Counted from the first letter of the stretch, positions 49,564 to 59,297 are shown. The stretch is DNA of 60,000 nt from Symbiodinium natans (GCA_905221605.1 CAJNDS010001669.1:680001-740000), one strand, 5' to 3'. Notes: a model not told the origin generated them from the letters alone. Made by a program: numbers and translations.

Positions 49564-49639
49564 ATTTGGTACACTTCTCGATTTGTGTGTGTGTCAGCCT
49601 TGCACAAGGGCCATGCTAATCTTCCATCGTTGCATTTTT
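49564..49639 (-). pseudogene. U6 spliceosomal snRNA relic
   Basis: On the minus strand GGAAGATTAGCATGGCCCTT GTGCAAGGCTGACACACAC then AAATCGAGAAGTGTACCAAA matches the U6 core (AGCATGGCCCCTGCGCAAGG) and 3' domain. The 5' stem-loop is absent and the ACAGAG box is deleted (ACGATGGAAGATT), so it is non-functional. Heptamer-like sequence replaces the 5' end. Confidence 0.8.
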
Positions 49640-50046
49640 AGGGTTCAGGGCTTATGCCTTGAATTGCTATGGGTATCCTCATATGATTTAGGAAAAACTC
49701 CTCGGTTCCGGGATGTCTGGGAATTCTACCGTTTGGCCTCCCAATCTCGGATCCACAAGTGCTCCCCCGAAAAATACCCAAGATCTCTTAAGTACCACAT
49801 CGGGTTTAGGGTTTAGGGTTTAGGGCTAGCTCGTAGGGGTAAAGGATCTCTACATTGTTTGGGCCTATTCACCCTGGTGAGGAAGTATGGGGCTCTCTCG
49901 GGTCAAGTTTTCTACACCCAAAAACCCTTTGGAGCCGTTCCTTCTAAGCCCTAATGGCTCCTTTTGAACCGTTTTTGAAACCCTAAACCCTAAACCCTAA
50001 ACCCCTAAACCCCTAAACCCTAAACCCTAAACCCTAAACCCTAGGC

Positions 50047-50116
50047 CCGCGGCCGGCTCGGCTTCACGTTGCTCCGGTGTTGGGGCCCGGTCATCCTCCT
50101 CGGCACTGCGGAAGAG
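50047..50116 (-). CDS. exon-like island, GC donor
   Basis: TTACCGAAAG| to GCGG|GCCTAGGGTTTAGGG, 70 bases (LFRSAEEDDRAPTPEQREAE). Acidic. GC donor inside a heptamer variant, as at 38319. Confidence 0.5.
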
Positions 50117-50419
50117 CTTTCGGTAAGGACCTGAAACCATGTAAGGATTCCAAATCTGAAACCGAAAGACCTTAATTGAGGAACAGACCGTAAACTATAT
50201 AGGGACCCTTAGTATGACTTAAGGCGTCTTCCTTGTTTAAGGGGTATTGGGCTCACTGGGAATGTGTAACTCAATGTATTCCAAGAACTTGAACCCTAAA
50301 CCCTAAACTCTAGACCCTCGCTCTCTCAGGTACTAAACCCTAAACCCTAAACCCTCAACCCTAAACCCTGAACCCTGAACCTTAAACCCTAAACCCTAAA
50401 CCCTACTACTTCATCCCAG

Positions 50420-50476
50420 GGGTCGATCAGCAAGGGTGCCGTGGCGGTGCGCATGCTGGCAGTGCTCGGGACCTGA
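50420..50476 (+). CDS. terminal exon-like island
   Basis: CATCCCAG| then GSISKGAVAVRMLAVLGT and TGA. CCCTAAA array upstream. Confidence 0.4.
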   Translation, partial: GSISKGAVAVRMLAVLGT

Positions 50477-50628
50477 GCTGCAAAGGGATGTCCCGTTTAG
50501 GGTTCAGGGTTTAGGGTTTAGGGTTCAGGGTTTAGGGTTTAGGGCATAGGGGTTAGGCTTTAGGGTTTAGAGTTTAGGGTTGAGGGTTGAGGGTTGAGGT
50601 TTAGGGTTTAGCGGGTTCGGTTCAGAAC

Positions 50629-50840
50629 CCTCCAGATCACTCAGCATGGACCTGGAATCCTTATGAGAAGTCTTGAGCCAAGGCACTGAAGTCATGAAAT
50701 TCATGGATGTGTGGCTGGCCTGCCGGGCACCCATCCCAACGGAGCTCTCGGCCTGACAATGCAGCAGTGGAGGGGACAACGAACGCAGGGTGTAATGGCA
50801 AGCCTGGTTCGGGGGGGTCGCAAACACTTGCCTAACTTTT
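50629..50840 (-). CDS. long exon-like island, 70 codons
   Basis: GTGCCTGCAG| to GGAGG|GTTCTGAACC, 212 bases (KVRQVFATPPNQACHYTLRS ... GARQASHTSMNFMTSVPWLK ... SRSMLSDLE). One of the longest clean islands. Product not recognised. Confidence 0.55.
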
Positions 50841-51170
50841 CTGCAGGCACTACATATGCCGGGGTTTAGGGTTTGGGGTTGAGGGTTGAGGGTTTTAGGG
50901 TTTAAGGTTTCTGACCCAAGCAGATTTTGACCGGACACATACGACAGCTACTCTCACGCTCCTCTCCCGTTTCCTCCGCATGGCCATTTGGAGAGCCCAT
51001 AAAACCCTCTTAATTCAGGAAATGTGCTCTACATCATACGAGAGGTCCCTCTATAGTTTGAGGTCTACTCCTTAACGAAGGGGTTCGTTAAAGGCTGGCC
51101 GGGTTTGATTAACATTCTACCATAAATCGTACTACTAAGGGTCTCTATGTCGTTTAAGGTCTGTTCCTTA

Positions 51171-51279
51171 CCCAAAGAGCCCAATACCCCTTAATTAAGG
51201 AATGTTCCTTAAATCATACTAAGGATCCCTCTTTGGTTTAAGGAATATTGCTTAACTAAGGGGTTTTGGGCTCTCTGGG
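51171..51279. repeat. family-2 element, type copy
   Basis: ACCCAAAGAGCCCAATACCC CTTAATTAAGGAATGTTCCTT at the left and AAGGAATATTGCTTAACTAAG GGGTTTTGGGCTCTCTGGG at the right: terminal inverted repeats of about 45 bases. Confidence 0.85.
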
Positions 51280-51391
51280 AGTAGTTGCTTAAGAACCCCC
51301 CCAAAAAGTAAAAACATATTCTTCCTTATAAGGGTAATATAGCCTTAGCCCTATGGTAGTTAAGGGGTCTTGGGCTCTCTGTTCACTCCAG

Positions 51392-51480
51392 GGCACAACG
51401 TCCGAGCGCGCGCGGAGCTTCCGCGGCTTCGGTCGGAGCCGCGCCAGTCGCAGCTGCCGCTCCTTGCTTGCTGTTTGGGG
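51392..51480 (+). CDS. exon-like island, Arg/Ser-rich
   Basis: Family-2 end, then GTTCACTCCAG| to TTTGGGG|GTTTAGGG, 89 bases (GTTSERARSFRGFGRSRASR). An SR-like composition. Heptamer donor. Confidence 0.55.
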
Positions 51481-51689
51481 GTTTAGGGTTTAGGGTTTAG
51501 GGTTTAGGGTTTAGGGTTTAGGGTTTAGGTTTAGGGTTTAGGGTTTAGGGTTTAGGGTTTAGGGTTTAGGGTTTAGGGTTTAGGGTTAGGGTTTAGGGTT
51601 TAGGGTTTAGGGTTTAGGGTTTAGGGTTTAGGGTTTAGGGTTTAGGGTTTAGGGTTTAGGGTTTAGGGTTTAGGGTTTAGGGTTTAGGG
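51481..51689. repeat. long TTTAGGG array (about 30 units)
   Basis: Two units are shortened by one base; otherwise perfect. Confidence 0.95.
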
Positions 51690-51823
51690 GGAATGAGTAA
51701 GCTTGTCGCTGCATTTTGTTGGGTCAAGGTCTCGGATCCAAGGAATTAATATAGGGGGCCTTAATACTTAGGGTTTGGGGTTTAGGGTTTAGGGTTTAGG
51801 GTTTAGGGTTTAGGGTTTAGGGT

Positions 51824-51905
51824 TTTGGGGTGGAGTATTATAGTGTTGTTATAAAGGGACCATAAGGGAACACTATTTGCAACTATTTCGACCCCTAGTA
51901 CAGCG
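51824..51905. repeat. family-5 element
   Basis: GGTTTTGGGGTGGAGTATTA ... CTATTTCGACCCCTAGTA. Confidence 0.65.
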
Positions 51906-51990
51906 TACACCGATCACATCTCGGAGGAAAGCCAGGGGGATGACTTTAAGTCCACCAGTCAACTGTTTTGGGAAATAGCGAGGACATGAA

Positions 51991-52110
51991 ACCCTAAACC
52001 CTAAACCCTAAACCCTAAACCCCAAACCCCAAACCCTAAACCCTAAACCCTAAACCCTAAACCCTAAACCCTAAACCCTAACCCTAAACCCTAAACCCTA
52101 AACCCTAAAC
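51991..52110. repeat. CCCTAAA array (17 units)
   Basis: Leads into CCCTAAACCAACCAG|, the acceptor of 52118. Confidence 0.95.
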
Positions 52111-52117
52111 CAACCAG

Positions 52118-52211
52118 CTTCTCGTTGGCACCGGGCAAGCTCTCACTGCAAGGCAACAAGCAGTGGAGGTCTGAGGAGACGATGTGCGAGCTGCCAGAAG
52201 CAACAATCTAG
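52118..52211 (+). CDS. terminal exon-like island
   Basis: CCCTAAACCAACCAG| then 30 codons to TAG (FSLAPGKLSLQGNKQWRSEE). An internal AG|GTCTGAGG donor is an alternative end. Confidence 0.5.
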
Positions 52212-52367
52212 GCTTTAGGGTTTAGGGCTTTCTTTTTGCCACCCGCCTAGCAGACCCCTTCTGGGATCACTCCGCAGGGAACATTCGTGGTATCATTCGC
52301 ATAAGGACCCCGATCCTCCCCTGTCCTCAGGGTTTACGGTTTAGGGGTTTAGGGTTTCCATGACAAC

Positions 52368-52446
52368 ACAGGAATCCAAGCTCGAAATTCTCCAGACGAG
52401 GTCCTCCTGCTTCGCAGCTTTCTCGCGCTTGACGTATTCCAAATAC
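52368..52446 (-). CDS. exon-like island
   Basis: GGGAAGCTGAAG| to TCCTGT|GTTGTC, 79 bases (YLEYVKREKAAKQEDLVWRI then SSLDSC). Good bias; charged helix. Confidence 0.5.
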
Positions 52447-52705
52447 CTTCAGCTTCCCAGGCGTCCCACAGGACTCATGGTTTGGGGTGGAGGGTTTGGG
52501 GCATTGGCTTGCTTGGAGGCTCATGGGGGATTAAAAGCAGGGATATAAGTACCGGAAATGGGGTTATAAGTATAGTTGCCATACTTCTAACCCTACTTAC
52601 AACCAGAGGATCGCCTAATCTTCATACTACACAAACTGTGGAGGTCTTGTTTTGTTCTTTTCACCACCTGAGCGGTTGAGGCAAACTTAAGGTGCTTTTG
52701 AACCC

Positions 52706-52800
52706 AGGGTTTTGAGGGACTACTATAGTATAGCTATACAGGGACCCTAAGGGAAGACGAATAGAAATTATTTCGACCCCTATACTAAATAGCTACCCCA
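52706..52800 (-). repeat. family-5 element after an exon donor
   Basis: On the minus strand GTGGGGTAGCTATTTAGTAT AGGGGTCGAAATAATTTC... follows the donor of 52802-52887. Confidence 0.6.
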
Positions 52801-52801
52801 C

Positions 52802-52887
52802 GATCCTCTATCTGACCATCCAGGCTGCTCCTCTACAAGCTTCATCTCATCTTCGTGCTGCCGTCGTTGCTGAGCATCCTCAGACAT
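52802..52887 (-). CDS. probable first coding exon with ATG
   Basis: ATG at 52887 with no AG acceptor close upstream, then 28 codons (MSEDAQQRRQHEDEMKLVEE then QPGWSDRG) to GATC|GTGGGG. Charged N-terminus. Probable initiation exon. Confidence 0.45.
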
Positions 52888-52929
52888 GCAGCGAGACGGA
52901 TGGGAGTTTGACAGTTGAGGGTTGGGCCT

Positions 52930-53024
52930 CTCCCCCTTATACTAACAATCCTTTTTTGGGATTATGGTACCCCTTATTAGGATCCCTATTGAGGACTGTT
53001 TGTACAAGGGGGAACATCCTAAGG
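52930..53024. repeat. family-3 element
   Basis: TCCCCCTTATACTAACAATCC ... ACTGTTTGTACAAGGGGGAACATCC. Confidence 0.75.
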
Positions 53025-53379
53025 ATCCCAAGGTTGAGAGGGCAATCACCTGCAGGACAGCACAAGCCTCAGGCACCACACGTGCCTTCAACATTGCAGC
53101 TGCCGCATTCCCCAAAAAACCATAGGAAGGCCCAAACGGAGGGCCCCCCCCCGCCTTTTAAGTCCACCACTTTTGTCGTGCGAAACCAACATGCTGGTTT
53201 GCGCCTACCCACCCACCCGCCATTCGAAAATCACAAGCTGCGAGTCGTTTCTTTTCAACAACGAAACGCCCCAACGAAAGGTGCAAAGCTCACACCCCCG
53301 AAGCCCTAGCCCTTGTCCCTTCTTCCTGGACCCCAAAGAAGTCAACGGATATCCTACCTAAACCCTTTTTGCATAAACC

Positions 53380-53605
53380 CGGATCCTAGAAACCCTAAAA
53401 GACCTTTAAAAACCTGAAAATATCCAAACCTAAATGGACGGAAGTACCGGACCCTAAACCCTAAACACCCTAAAGAACCTTTAACAACCAAAAAGAAAAC
53501 CGTTAAAAACCCTAACAAACTAACAAACCGTTAAAAACCCCTAAAAACCCTGAAGTCCCTTGAAAAACCCTAAAATGTACAAACCAACTTGACGGAAGTA
53601 CCGGC
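53380..53605 (+). repeat. degenerate AACCCTAAAAACC region with repeated GACGGAAGTACCGG
   Basis: Heptamer-like units stretched with A-runs. GACGGAAGTACCGG occurs at 53437 and 53592, flanking the block. Confidence 0.6.
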
Positions 53606-53613
53606 ATGCCCAG

Positions 53614-53721
53614 CTGCCCGCATCTCCTGCTGGCGCCGCATTCGTCGCCGCAGCATCTGCGGCCTTGGCATCCGCGACGCTCCCGCGATCCCAGAAACCT
53701 CCCAAACGTCCGGAAGGAAGG
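53614..53721 (+). CDS. exon-like island, Ala-rich
   Basis: GGCATGCCCAG| to GGAAGG|GTTTGGGG, 36 codons, phase 0 (LPASPAGAAFVAAASAALAS then ATLPRSQKPPKRPEGR). Minus frames are also open. Confidence 0.45.
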
Positions 53722-53806
53722 GTTTGGGGTTTTGGGTTTAACGGTTTCGGGTTTAGGGTTTGGGGTTTAGGGTTTAGGGTTTAGGGTTCAGGGTTCAAGG
53801 TTCAGG

Positions 53807-53976
53807 GTAACTAAGGAGTAGTCCTACATAAGCTTGAAAGAGAACCCCTTGCCCCTTAACCCCAGAAGGTAGATGAGCCATGATGAAGTCCTGAAGCCAG
53901 GACACCCTCCCAGCTCCTCCGAGATTCTCCAGGCAGTCTTCCCAGCGTCCAACGACGCCCGGCAGTTGCAGACGCC
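53807..53976 (-). CDS. exon-like island, 3' border uncertain
   Basis: GGGGATTAG| then LQLPGVVGRWEDCLENLGGA and GRVSWLQDFIMAHLPSGV. Donor may be AGG|GTGTCC after GGAGR. Good bias throughout. Confidence 0.45.
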
Positions 53977-54160
53977 CTAATCCCCAAACCCTAAACCCTA
54001 CACCAAGGTCCGGGTGAAACCTCAACTGCTGCAGCCTGTGATTGACTGCTTTTCAAAGGACTCGAAGGTCTGCCCCAAGCCCGAAATAACCCCGACGTCC
54101 CCGGGTTTAGGGTTTAGGGTTTAGGGTTCAGGGTTGAGCGTCCCCCGGTTCAGGGTCGCC

Positions 54161-54253
54161 ATGGCCTGTCTTGAGCCAAACGCAGCCATGGCCATGAAAG
54201 CTCACACGAGTGTCCCCCAAAACCGGCAGTCAGTCTTCGACAAAACCCTTTAG
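54161..54253 (+). CDS. small open frame, 30 codons
   Basis: ATG to TAG (MACLEPNAAMAMKAHTSVPQ). Could be a terminal exon or short gene. Contains an 11-base antisense match to the spliced leader that I treat as chance. Confidence 0.3.
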   Translation: MACLEPNAAMAMKAHTSVPQNRQSVFDKTL

Positions 54254-54677
54254 CGTCCCTCTTCGGCTCAGAAGAGTCTCAGGTCCAGCTGACCTTAAAA
54301 GGTATAAGGGGGGACCCCTAGCAGGCTTCCAAAATAACCCCTATATTTACCTTATAGCGTCCCCATATACTTAAGTAGCCCCTAAATAGCTCCCAAGGTC
54401 CCTTACAAGGATCCCTCCTCGAGCTTGTAGGGTTCTTAAGGGAGGGGGGTTCATGCGGGGGGGGGGGGTAGGTTTTAGGGTTTAGGGTTTAGGGTTTAGG
54501 AGTACCTCGGAGCTTCTAGAAGCCTAGGGACCCTAGGGAGCCTTAGGGAGTAGTAGGGAGCACTAGGGAACCTTGGGTTCCCCTTGAACCCGCCTCCCCA
54601 CCCTAAACTTAAACCCTAAACCCTAAACCCTAAACCCTAAACCCTAAACCCTAAACCCTAAACTTAAGAAGTCCTCT

Positions 54678-54770
54678 TCAGCTTCTGGAAGAACTCGTCT
54701 CCTTCCCCCTCTGCTTGCGCTGCTCCTGCGCAGCCAAGCCCTCTTCGTTCACTTCCGGAGCTTGCAGGCT
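54678..54770 (-). CDS. terminal exon-like island
   Basis: CCCCTTCTAG| then SLQAPEVNEEGLAAQEQRKQ and RGKETSSSRS to TGA. Charged. High GC3. Confidence 0.45.
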   Translation of the reverse strand, partial: SLQAPEVNEEGLAAQEQRKQRGKETSSSRS

Positions 54771-55311
54771 CTAGAAGGGGGTTTAGGGTTTAGGGTTTAG
54801 GGTTCAGGGGTTGTACCTTGAGGAGAGGGTGGGAGTTCCGCAAACTCAGAGAACCCCAAAATCTGGGAATACTATGAGTACATCATCACTATGCTTGTCT
54901 GCTAAGCCTTTTTAGTATGTTCGTAGATGAAGATGTGAATCGGTTAATACATCTTAGACTGCGGGGCTGTCCTTAGCGTGAGCTGAGGCATGCTTCCTCA
55001 CACAAGGGGAACCCTATGCATCCCACGATAACACGCTACTTGTTAAACCCTAAACCCTAAACCCTAAACCCGAAACCCTAAACCCTAAACCCTAAACCCT
55101 AAACCCTTCATATGGGACTCCCCGGCTTCTGCTGTTAGGAAAGTTGACTCAGCAGAAAGCCTCAGAAAGCCATATTATTACTCTCTCCACGCATCTCTCT
55201 TCCGGCAACTTGAACTCAGCTCCTTCACAGCAACTCAATCCCCAAGCCCCAAGCCAGGATGGGTTGAGGGTTTAGGCTTTAGGGTGTAGGGTTCAGGGTT
55301 TAGGAAGGAAG

Positions 55312-55517
55312 TTAGAGCAGATGCTTAGGGCTTCGGGCAATGGTAACTGACACACGCCTCCTCAGCAGCAAGCCAGTTCCCAGTTTCTGGGCACCAGAAA
55401 CTTCAATCGCTAACCGTAACCCTCCTAAAGAACCCAACACGTAAGCTACCGCAATACTCATGGCAACTTGAGCTAAGTTTCTCAACAAGAGCCCCGGAAA
55501 CACGGGTATGGTCCCCC
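55312..55517 (-). CDS. terminal exon of a membrane protein
   Basis: TTTAGGGTTCAG| (heptamer acceptor) then 67 codons to TAA. A hydrophobic segment (NLAQVAMSIAVAYVLGSLGG) and a basic tail (LLLRRRVSVTIARSP). Phase matches the exon at 55907-56056. Function unknown. Confidence 0.6.
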
Positions 55518-55696
55518 CTGAACCCTAAACCCTAAACCTAAACCCTAAACCCTAAACCCTAAACTCTAAACCCTAAACCCTAAACCCTAAACTCTAAACC
55601 CTAAACCCTAAACCCTGGGAGTGCTGATGGACCTTGGTTCTTGGCCGCCGTGCCGCCGACCTTCCTTGGTGAAGGGCGAAGCTTGAAGGTTTCGAG

Positions 55697-55827
55697 GGTT
55701 GAGGGCTTAGGGCTTGGGGCTTAGGGCTTAGGGCTTAGGGCGCTTAGGGCTTAGGGCGCTTAGGGCGCTTAGGGCTTTGGGCATAGGGCTTAGGGCTTAG
55801 GGCTCAGGGCTTAGGGCGTAGGGCGCA
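55697..55827. repeat. GGGCTTA heptamer block
   Basis: About 16 units of GCTTAGG with CGCTTAGGG insertions. Confidence 0.9.
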
Positions 55828-55913
55828 CTTGGAGGTTCATGGGTAGCTGTAAGTAGGGTTACAAGTACCCTAAACAAGGTGATAAGCATAGTTATCACAA
55901 GCAAACCTCCAAG
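55828..55913. repeat. family-1 element
   Basis: CTTGGAGGTTCATGGGTAGC ... GCAAACCTCCAAG, 86 bases. Supplies the donor of the minus exon at 55907. Confidence 0.8.
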
Positions 55914-56056
55914 AAGGGTTTTGTCTGGCCGAGACGCGCAGCAGCACAACAATACCGCTGCCAAGACCCAGTCAAGAGAGAGAGCGAGCGAGAGAGCAGC
56001 GAGGCAATGATCCGAGAACAGATCCACCAGTCTAAGAGGACACCGGAACACACCCC
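55907..56056 (-). CDS. upstream exon of the membrane protein gene
   Basis: TTTAG|GGGG (heptamer acceptor) to CTTGGAG|GTTTGC (family-1 donor), 150 bases. Hydrophobic (CLAALSLALSLDWVLAAVLL). Joins in frame (G|GG) to 55312-55517 across a 389-base intron. The plus strand is also open (KGFVWPRRAAAQQYRCQDPV) but lacks a donor. Confidence 0.55.
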
Positions 56057-56172
56057 CTAAACCCTAAACCCTAAACCCTAAACCCTAAACCCTAAACCCT
56101 AAACCCTAAACCCTAAACCCTAAACCCTAAACCCTAAACCCTAAACCCTAAACCCTAACCCTAAACCCTAAA
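56057..56172. repeat. CCCTAAA array (about 16 units)
   Basis: Perfect except one 6-base unit. Confidence 0.95.
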
Positions 56173-56493
56173 TGGTTTTTTAGGCTTTTGGATTTGAGGG
56201 TTCGGCGGAGGTTTAGGGGTCTCAACGCACGAAAACCTGGACATCAAGCCCGGCACTGCTTGTGGTCCTGCAGCTTGCGCAGCCTTGGGATGCTTTGTTT
56301 TTGGGGTTAGGGTTTAGGGTTTAGGGTTTAAGGTTTAGGGTTTAGGGTCTAGGTCTTAGGGTCTTGTGGCATACATTGCAGCCACAAAATGACCGTCTCA
56401 TTCGCCCTCGCCCTCTCTCCCACCAAATCTCTTGTGGGAGGCCCTTTGGGTGTTGCATTGTAATATTCATCATCATGCCACTCTGCTTCCTAG

Positions 56494-56652
56494 TTCTACG
56501 AGTCCCGAGACTGCTCTGTGATGCTCCTTTCCCGTGCGCTGATGATTGTGTTCATCTTCATCATCTTCACCCTCTGTCATGCACTTGCGCTCTCAAACAT
56601 CAGGGCGTTGGCAGCGCTCTACCGGGCCACTGGCAGCTGGAAGGCCCTGTAA
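56494..56652 (+). CDS. terminal exon, transmembrane
   Basis: Polypyrimidine CTCTGCTTCCTAG| then 52 codons to TAA with strong GC3 (FYESRDCSVMLLSRALMIVF then IFIIFTLCHALALSNIRALA). One clear membrane helix near the C-terminus. The overlapping 193-codon frame has poorer codon bias. Upstream frame PQNDRLIRPRPLSHQ (56374-56458) may belong to it, but the gap is only 34 bases. Confidence 0.55.
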   Translation, partial: FYESRDCSVMLLSRALMIVFIFIIFTLCHALALSNIRALAALYRATGSWKAL

Positions 56653-56974
56653 CTTGGCATCACTTCTCTGCCAAGTGTCCAGTGTCCAGACGGCATAAGA
56701 GATGCACGCGGCGGAAAGACATTTTCTTTGCTTTGCGCACACTGGAGTGTGCAAGTGAGCTGCTCTCTGTTCTCGGGATCAAATGGTTCGTTTGTACCCA
56801 ACAGCCTGAACGTTGTGGTGCTTGCCACCCCGCGCGCTGCGGGGCGAGCTGTAGGAAAAATAACCTGCGTTTACATTGCGTCCGGTTTGTTAGGATGAAG
56901 GGTAAGTCCGTCTCTTCCCCACCAGGGTCTCTCCCTAAACCCTAAACCCTAAACCCCGAAGTAAGGGCTTTCAG

Positions 56975-57068
56975 GGGTGGAGGGCATGGACTGCCGGCAG
57001 CGTGACAGCTTTCAACGCTCAACATTCACCCGCCGCGGAGACCAGCAAGACCTCTCTGTTACTTGGAG
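56975..57068 (+). CDS. exon-like island ending at family-1
   Basis: GGGCTTTCAG| to CTTGGAG|GTTCATGG, 94 bases (GWRAWTAGSVTAFNAQHSPA then AETSKTSLLLG). Same donor context as 2989, 13853 and 40900. Confidence 0.55.
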
Positions 57069-57556
57069 GTTCATGGGTAGGGGTTTAGGGTTTAGGGTTT
57101 AGGGTTTAGGGTTTAGGGTTTAGGGTTTAGGGTTTAGGGTTTAGGGTTTGGGGTTTGGGGTTTAGGGTTTAGGGTTAGGGTTTAGGGTTTAGGGTTTAGG
57201 GTTTAGGGTTTAGGGTTTAGGGTTTAGGGTTTAGGGTTTAGGGTTTAGGGTAGGGTTTAGGGTTTTTAGGGTTTTTTAGGGTTAGGGTTTAGGGCTTAGG
57301 GTTTAGGGTTTAGGGTTTAGGGTTTAGGGTTTAGGGTTTAGGGTTTAGGGTTTAGGGTTTAGGGTCTAGGGTCTAGGGTTTAGGGTTTAGGGTTTAGGGT
57401 TTAGGGTTTAGGGTTTAGGGTTTAGGGTTTAGGGTTTAGGGTTTAGGGTTTAGGGTTTAGGGTTTAGGGTTTAGGGTTTAGGGTAGGGTGACGATCCTTG
57501 TAACCCTTTTTGGGGTACTTTTCTAACCCTACCTGTAATACCCGTGAACCTCCAAG
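57062..57556. repeat. family-1 element inflated by a 400-base TTTAGGG array
   Basis: CTTGGAGGTTCATGGGTAGG at the left, CCGTGAACCTCCAAG at the right; between them more than 50 heptamers (57076-57484) and short remnants of family-1 body. Confidence 0.8.
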
Positions 57557-57673
57557 CACCAAAGAGCACAATACCCCCTTGTCTCAAAGGAACTTACTTT
57601 AAAGATTGTCCTGAGTCACGGTCGATTGCTTCAATTGTGGGTTGTTGGGCTCTTTTTTGGTGCTCTCCCCCCG

Positions 57674-57786
57674 ATGCGGGCTCAGCAACATCTTCACCCT
57701 AACCCTAAACCCTAAACCCTTTCGAACCATATACCCTGAAACCCCCCAGCCCCCCTGCCCCCCCATGCGGGCTCAGCAACATCTTC
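57674..57786 (+). repeat. heptamers flanked by a 22-base direct repeat
   Basis: ATGCGGGCTCAGCAACATCTTC at 57674-57695 and again at 57765-57786; the right copy is inside the minus exon at 57743-57856. Heptamers lie between. Confidence 0.85.
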
Positions 57787-57856
57787 TGGAGGTCGTCCAT
57801 GTCTGCGTGCAGGCCGCCCTGTTGGTCGTTCAGCAAGTTCGTGAACATCGTGAAAC
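57743..57856 (-). CDS. exon-like island
   Basis: ATGGCCCAG| then FTMFTNLLNDQQGGLHADMD and DLQKMLLSPHGG, running into a G-rich end before |GTTTCAGGG. Strong bias in the first 29 codons. Product unknown. Confidence 0.5.
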
Positions 57857-58009
57857 CTGGGCCATAGGCTTCTTAAGGGAGGATGAGTTTCAGGTTTAGG
57901 GTTTAGGGTTAGGGTTTTAGGGTACAAGGGTTAGGGGGGTTCATGGGGTGTAGGAGCCTAGGGAGCCTTAGGGAAGCTTATAGGGAGCCCTTATAGGCAA
58001 GAGTGGGTA

Positions 58010-58370
58010 CTAGGGAACTTTGGGTGAGGTCCACTCTGGGGCCTTGTGGAGCAAAGCCGGCATAAGGTGCTCAGGTACTGTGTGATGTATCTGTAGTCTA
58101 TGTTCTATCCTTTTTCCATACTTCTTTATGGATACTACTCGAAGTAAGCCGGCTGTGCAAGCCAACGGCCAGCAAACGATGATCAAGGACCAAGCAGGAA
58201 GAGTTCGCGCGAGGCGGCGCAAGAACGCGACTCTCGCTCCCTGAGTTGACCAAGAGCATGCCTCCGAGCCCTCGGAGCGAGCAGCATCGTGAGCCTGCCG
58301 CCATTCCGTTCGGCAGCTACGGCGCCTCTCCCTTGGGCTCCGCTCCGATTTGGGCTCCGGAGTCATCTAC
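58010..58370. other. unique GC-rich region, coding status unclear
   Basis: Open on minus for 118 codons and on plus in pieces; neither shows clear splice borders or bias. Could contain an exon. Confidence 0.25.
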
Positions 58371-58379
58371 CCTCCCGCC

Positions 58380-58940
58380 TCCAGAGATAGAAACCCAACC
58401 CGTCGGCTGTTAGGAATAACATGAAAGGATCCCACTCTGACAGCTCAACAGCAGCAAGAACAACGAGTGTCCCCTTCGAACAATCATGAACATCACCTGC
58501 TTCATATTCCCCTGGGGCCCTTGGGGCTTATGTAAACAAAACTAAAAACCCAACCTTTAAGGAAACTATACAGTCGGCCCATCCCGACTTGCACATGGGT
58601 AGATAACAAAATTCTGGCCCTTTCTGAAGTCCTTACTATAAGGATGACATAGTATACAGAGGACCCCAGAAAAAGGGTTTAGGGTTTCTACACCCTAAAC
58701 CCTAAACCCTGATTTAGAGAACGACCCACGTGAACCAGGGCCCCCGCTGATTCCTTTGTTGGGGTTCGCGTGATGCTCCTTGCTGAGTGGGACCGTAACC
58801 CAAAGGCTTTCCGTCTGGTTTTGCTATCCAGCTGCGGAGAAAGCGAGACAGTGACTTCCCTAAACCCTAAACCCTAAACCTGAAGTGTTTGGGGTTTGGG
58901 GCTTGGGGTTGGAGACAACCCCCACGCAGCCAAGTGAGCC
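58380..58940. other. unique region without assigned gene
   Basis: Mixed sequence with short heptamer patches at 58674-58710 and 58857-58880. Nothing further recognised. Confidence 0.4.
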
Positions 58941-58941
58941 G

Positions 58942-59047
58942 GTTTAGGGTTTAGGGTTTAGGGTTTAGGGTTTAGGGTTTAGGGTTTAGGGTTTAGGGTT
59001 TAGGGTTTAGGGTTTAGGGTTTAGGGTTTAGGGTTTAGGGTTTAGGG
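58942..59047. repeat. TTTAGGG array (15 units)
   Basis: Perfect units, followed by a truncated family-1 element (59048-59104) and a second one at 59140-59235. Confidence 0.95.
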
Positions 59048-59297
59048 GTTCTGGGCTATAAGTAGGCTGATAGCTGTGGCTATAAGTACCCATGAACCTC
59101 CAAGTGTGTCAAGCCCACAAGGCTGTGTAGGGCTTGCTTGGGGGTTCATGGGTACTTCTAAGTGGTATGGTAACCGTACTCATAACCCAATTATTGGGGG
59201 TACTTCTAGCCCTACTTTGCAACCACCCCACAAGTAGGGTGAATATGGGTCATGTTCACATGGTTTATATAGAAGGGTTCAGGCGGCATTGTTCACG

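Noticed and set aside
54168-54180. Antisense match to the end of the spliced leader (CTTGAGCCAAA), also 50672
   Set aside because: Both lie within biased coding frames and are only 10-11 bases.
56364-56945. 193-codon plus-strand ORF
   Set aside because: Its codon bias is poor; the shorter frame at 56494-56652 after CTTCCTAG has strong bias and a membrane helix, so the long ORF is mostly a shadow.
57062-57556. True chromosome end
   Set aside because: The array is long but unique sequence and family-1 termini continue on both sides; all arrays here are interstitial and in both orientations.
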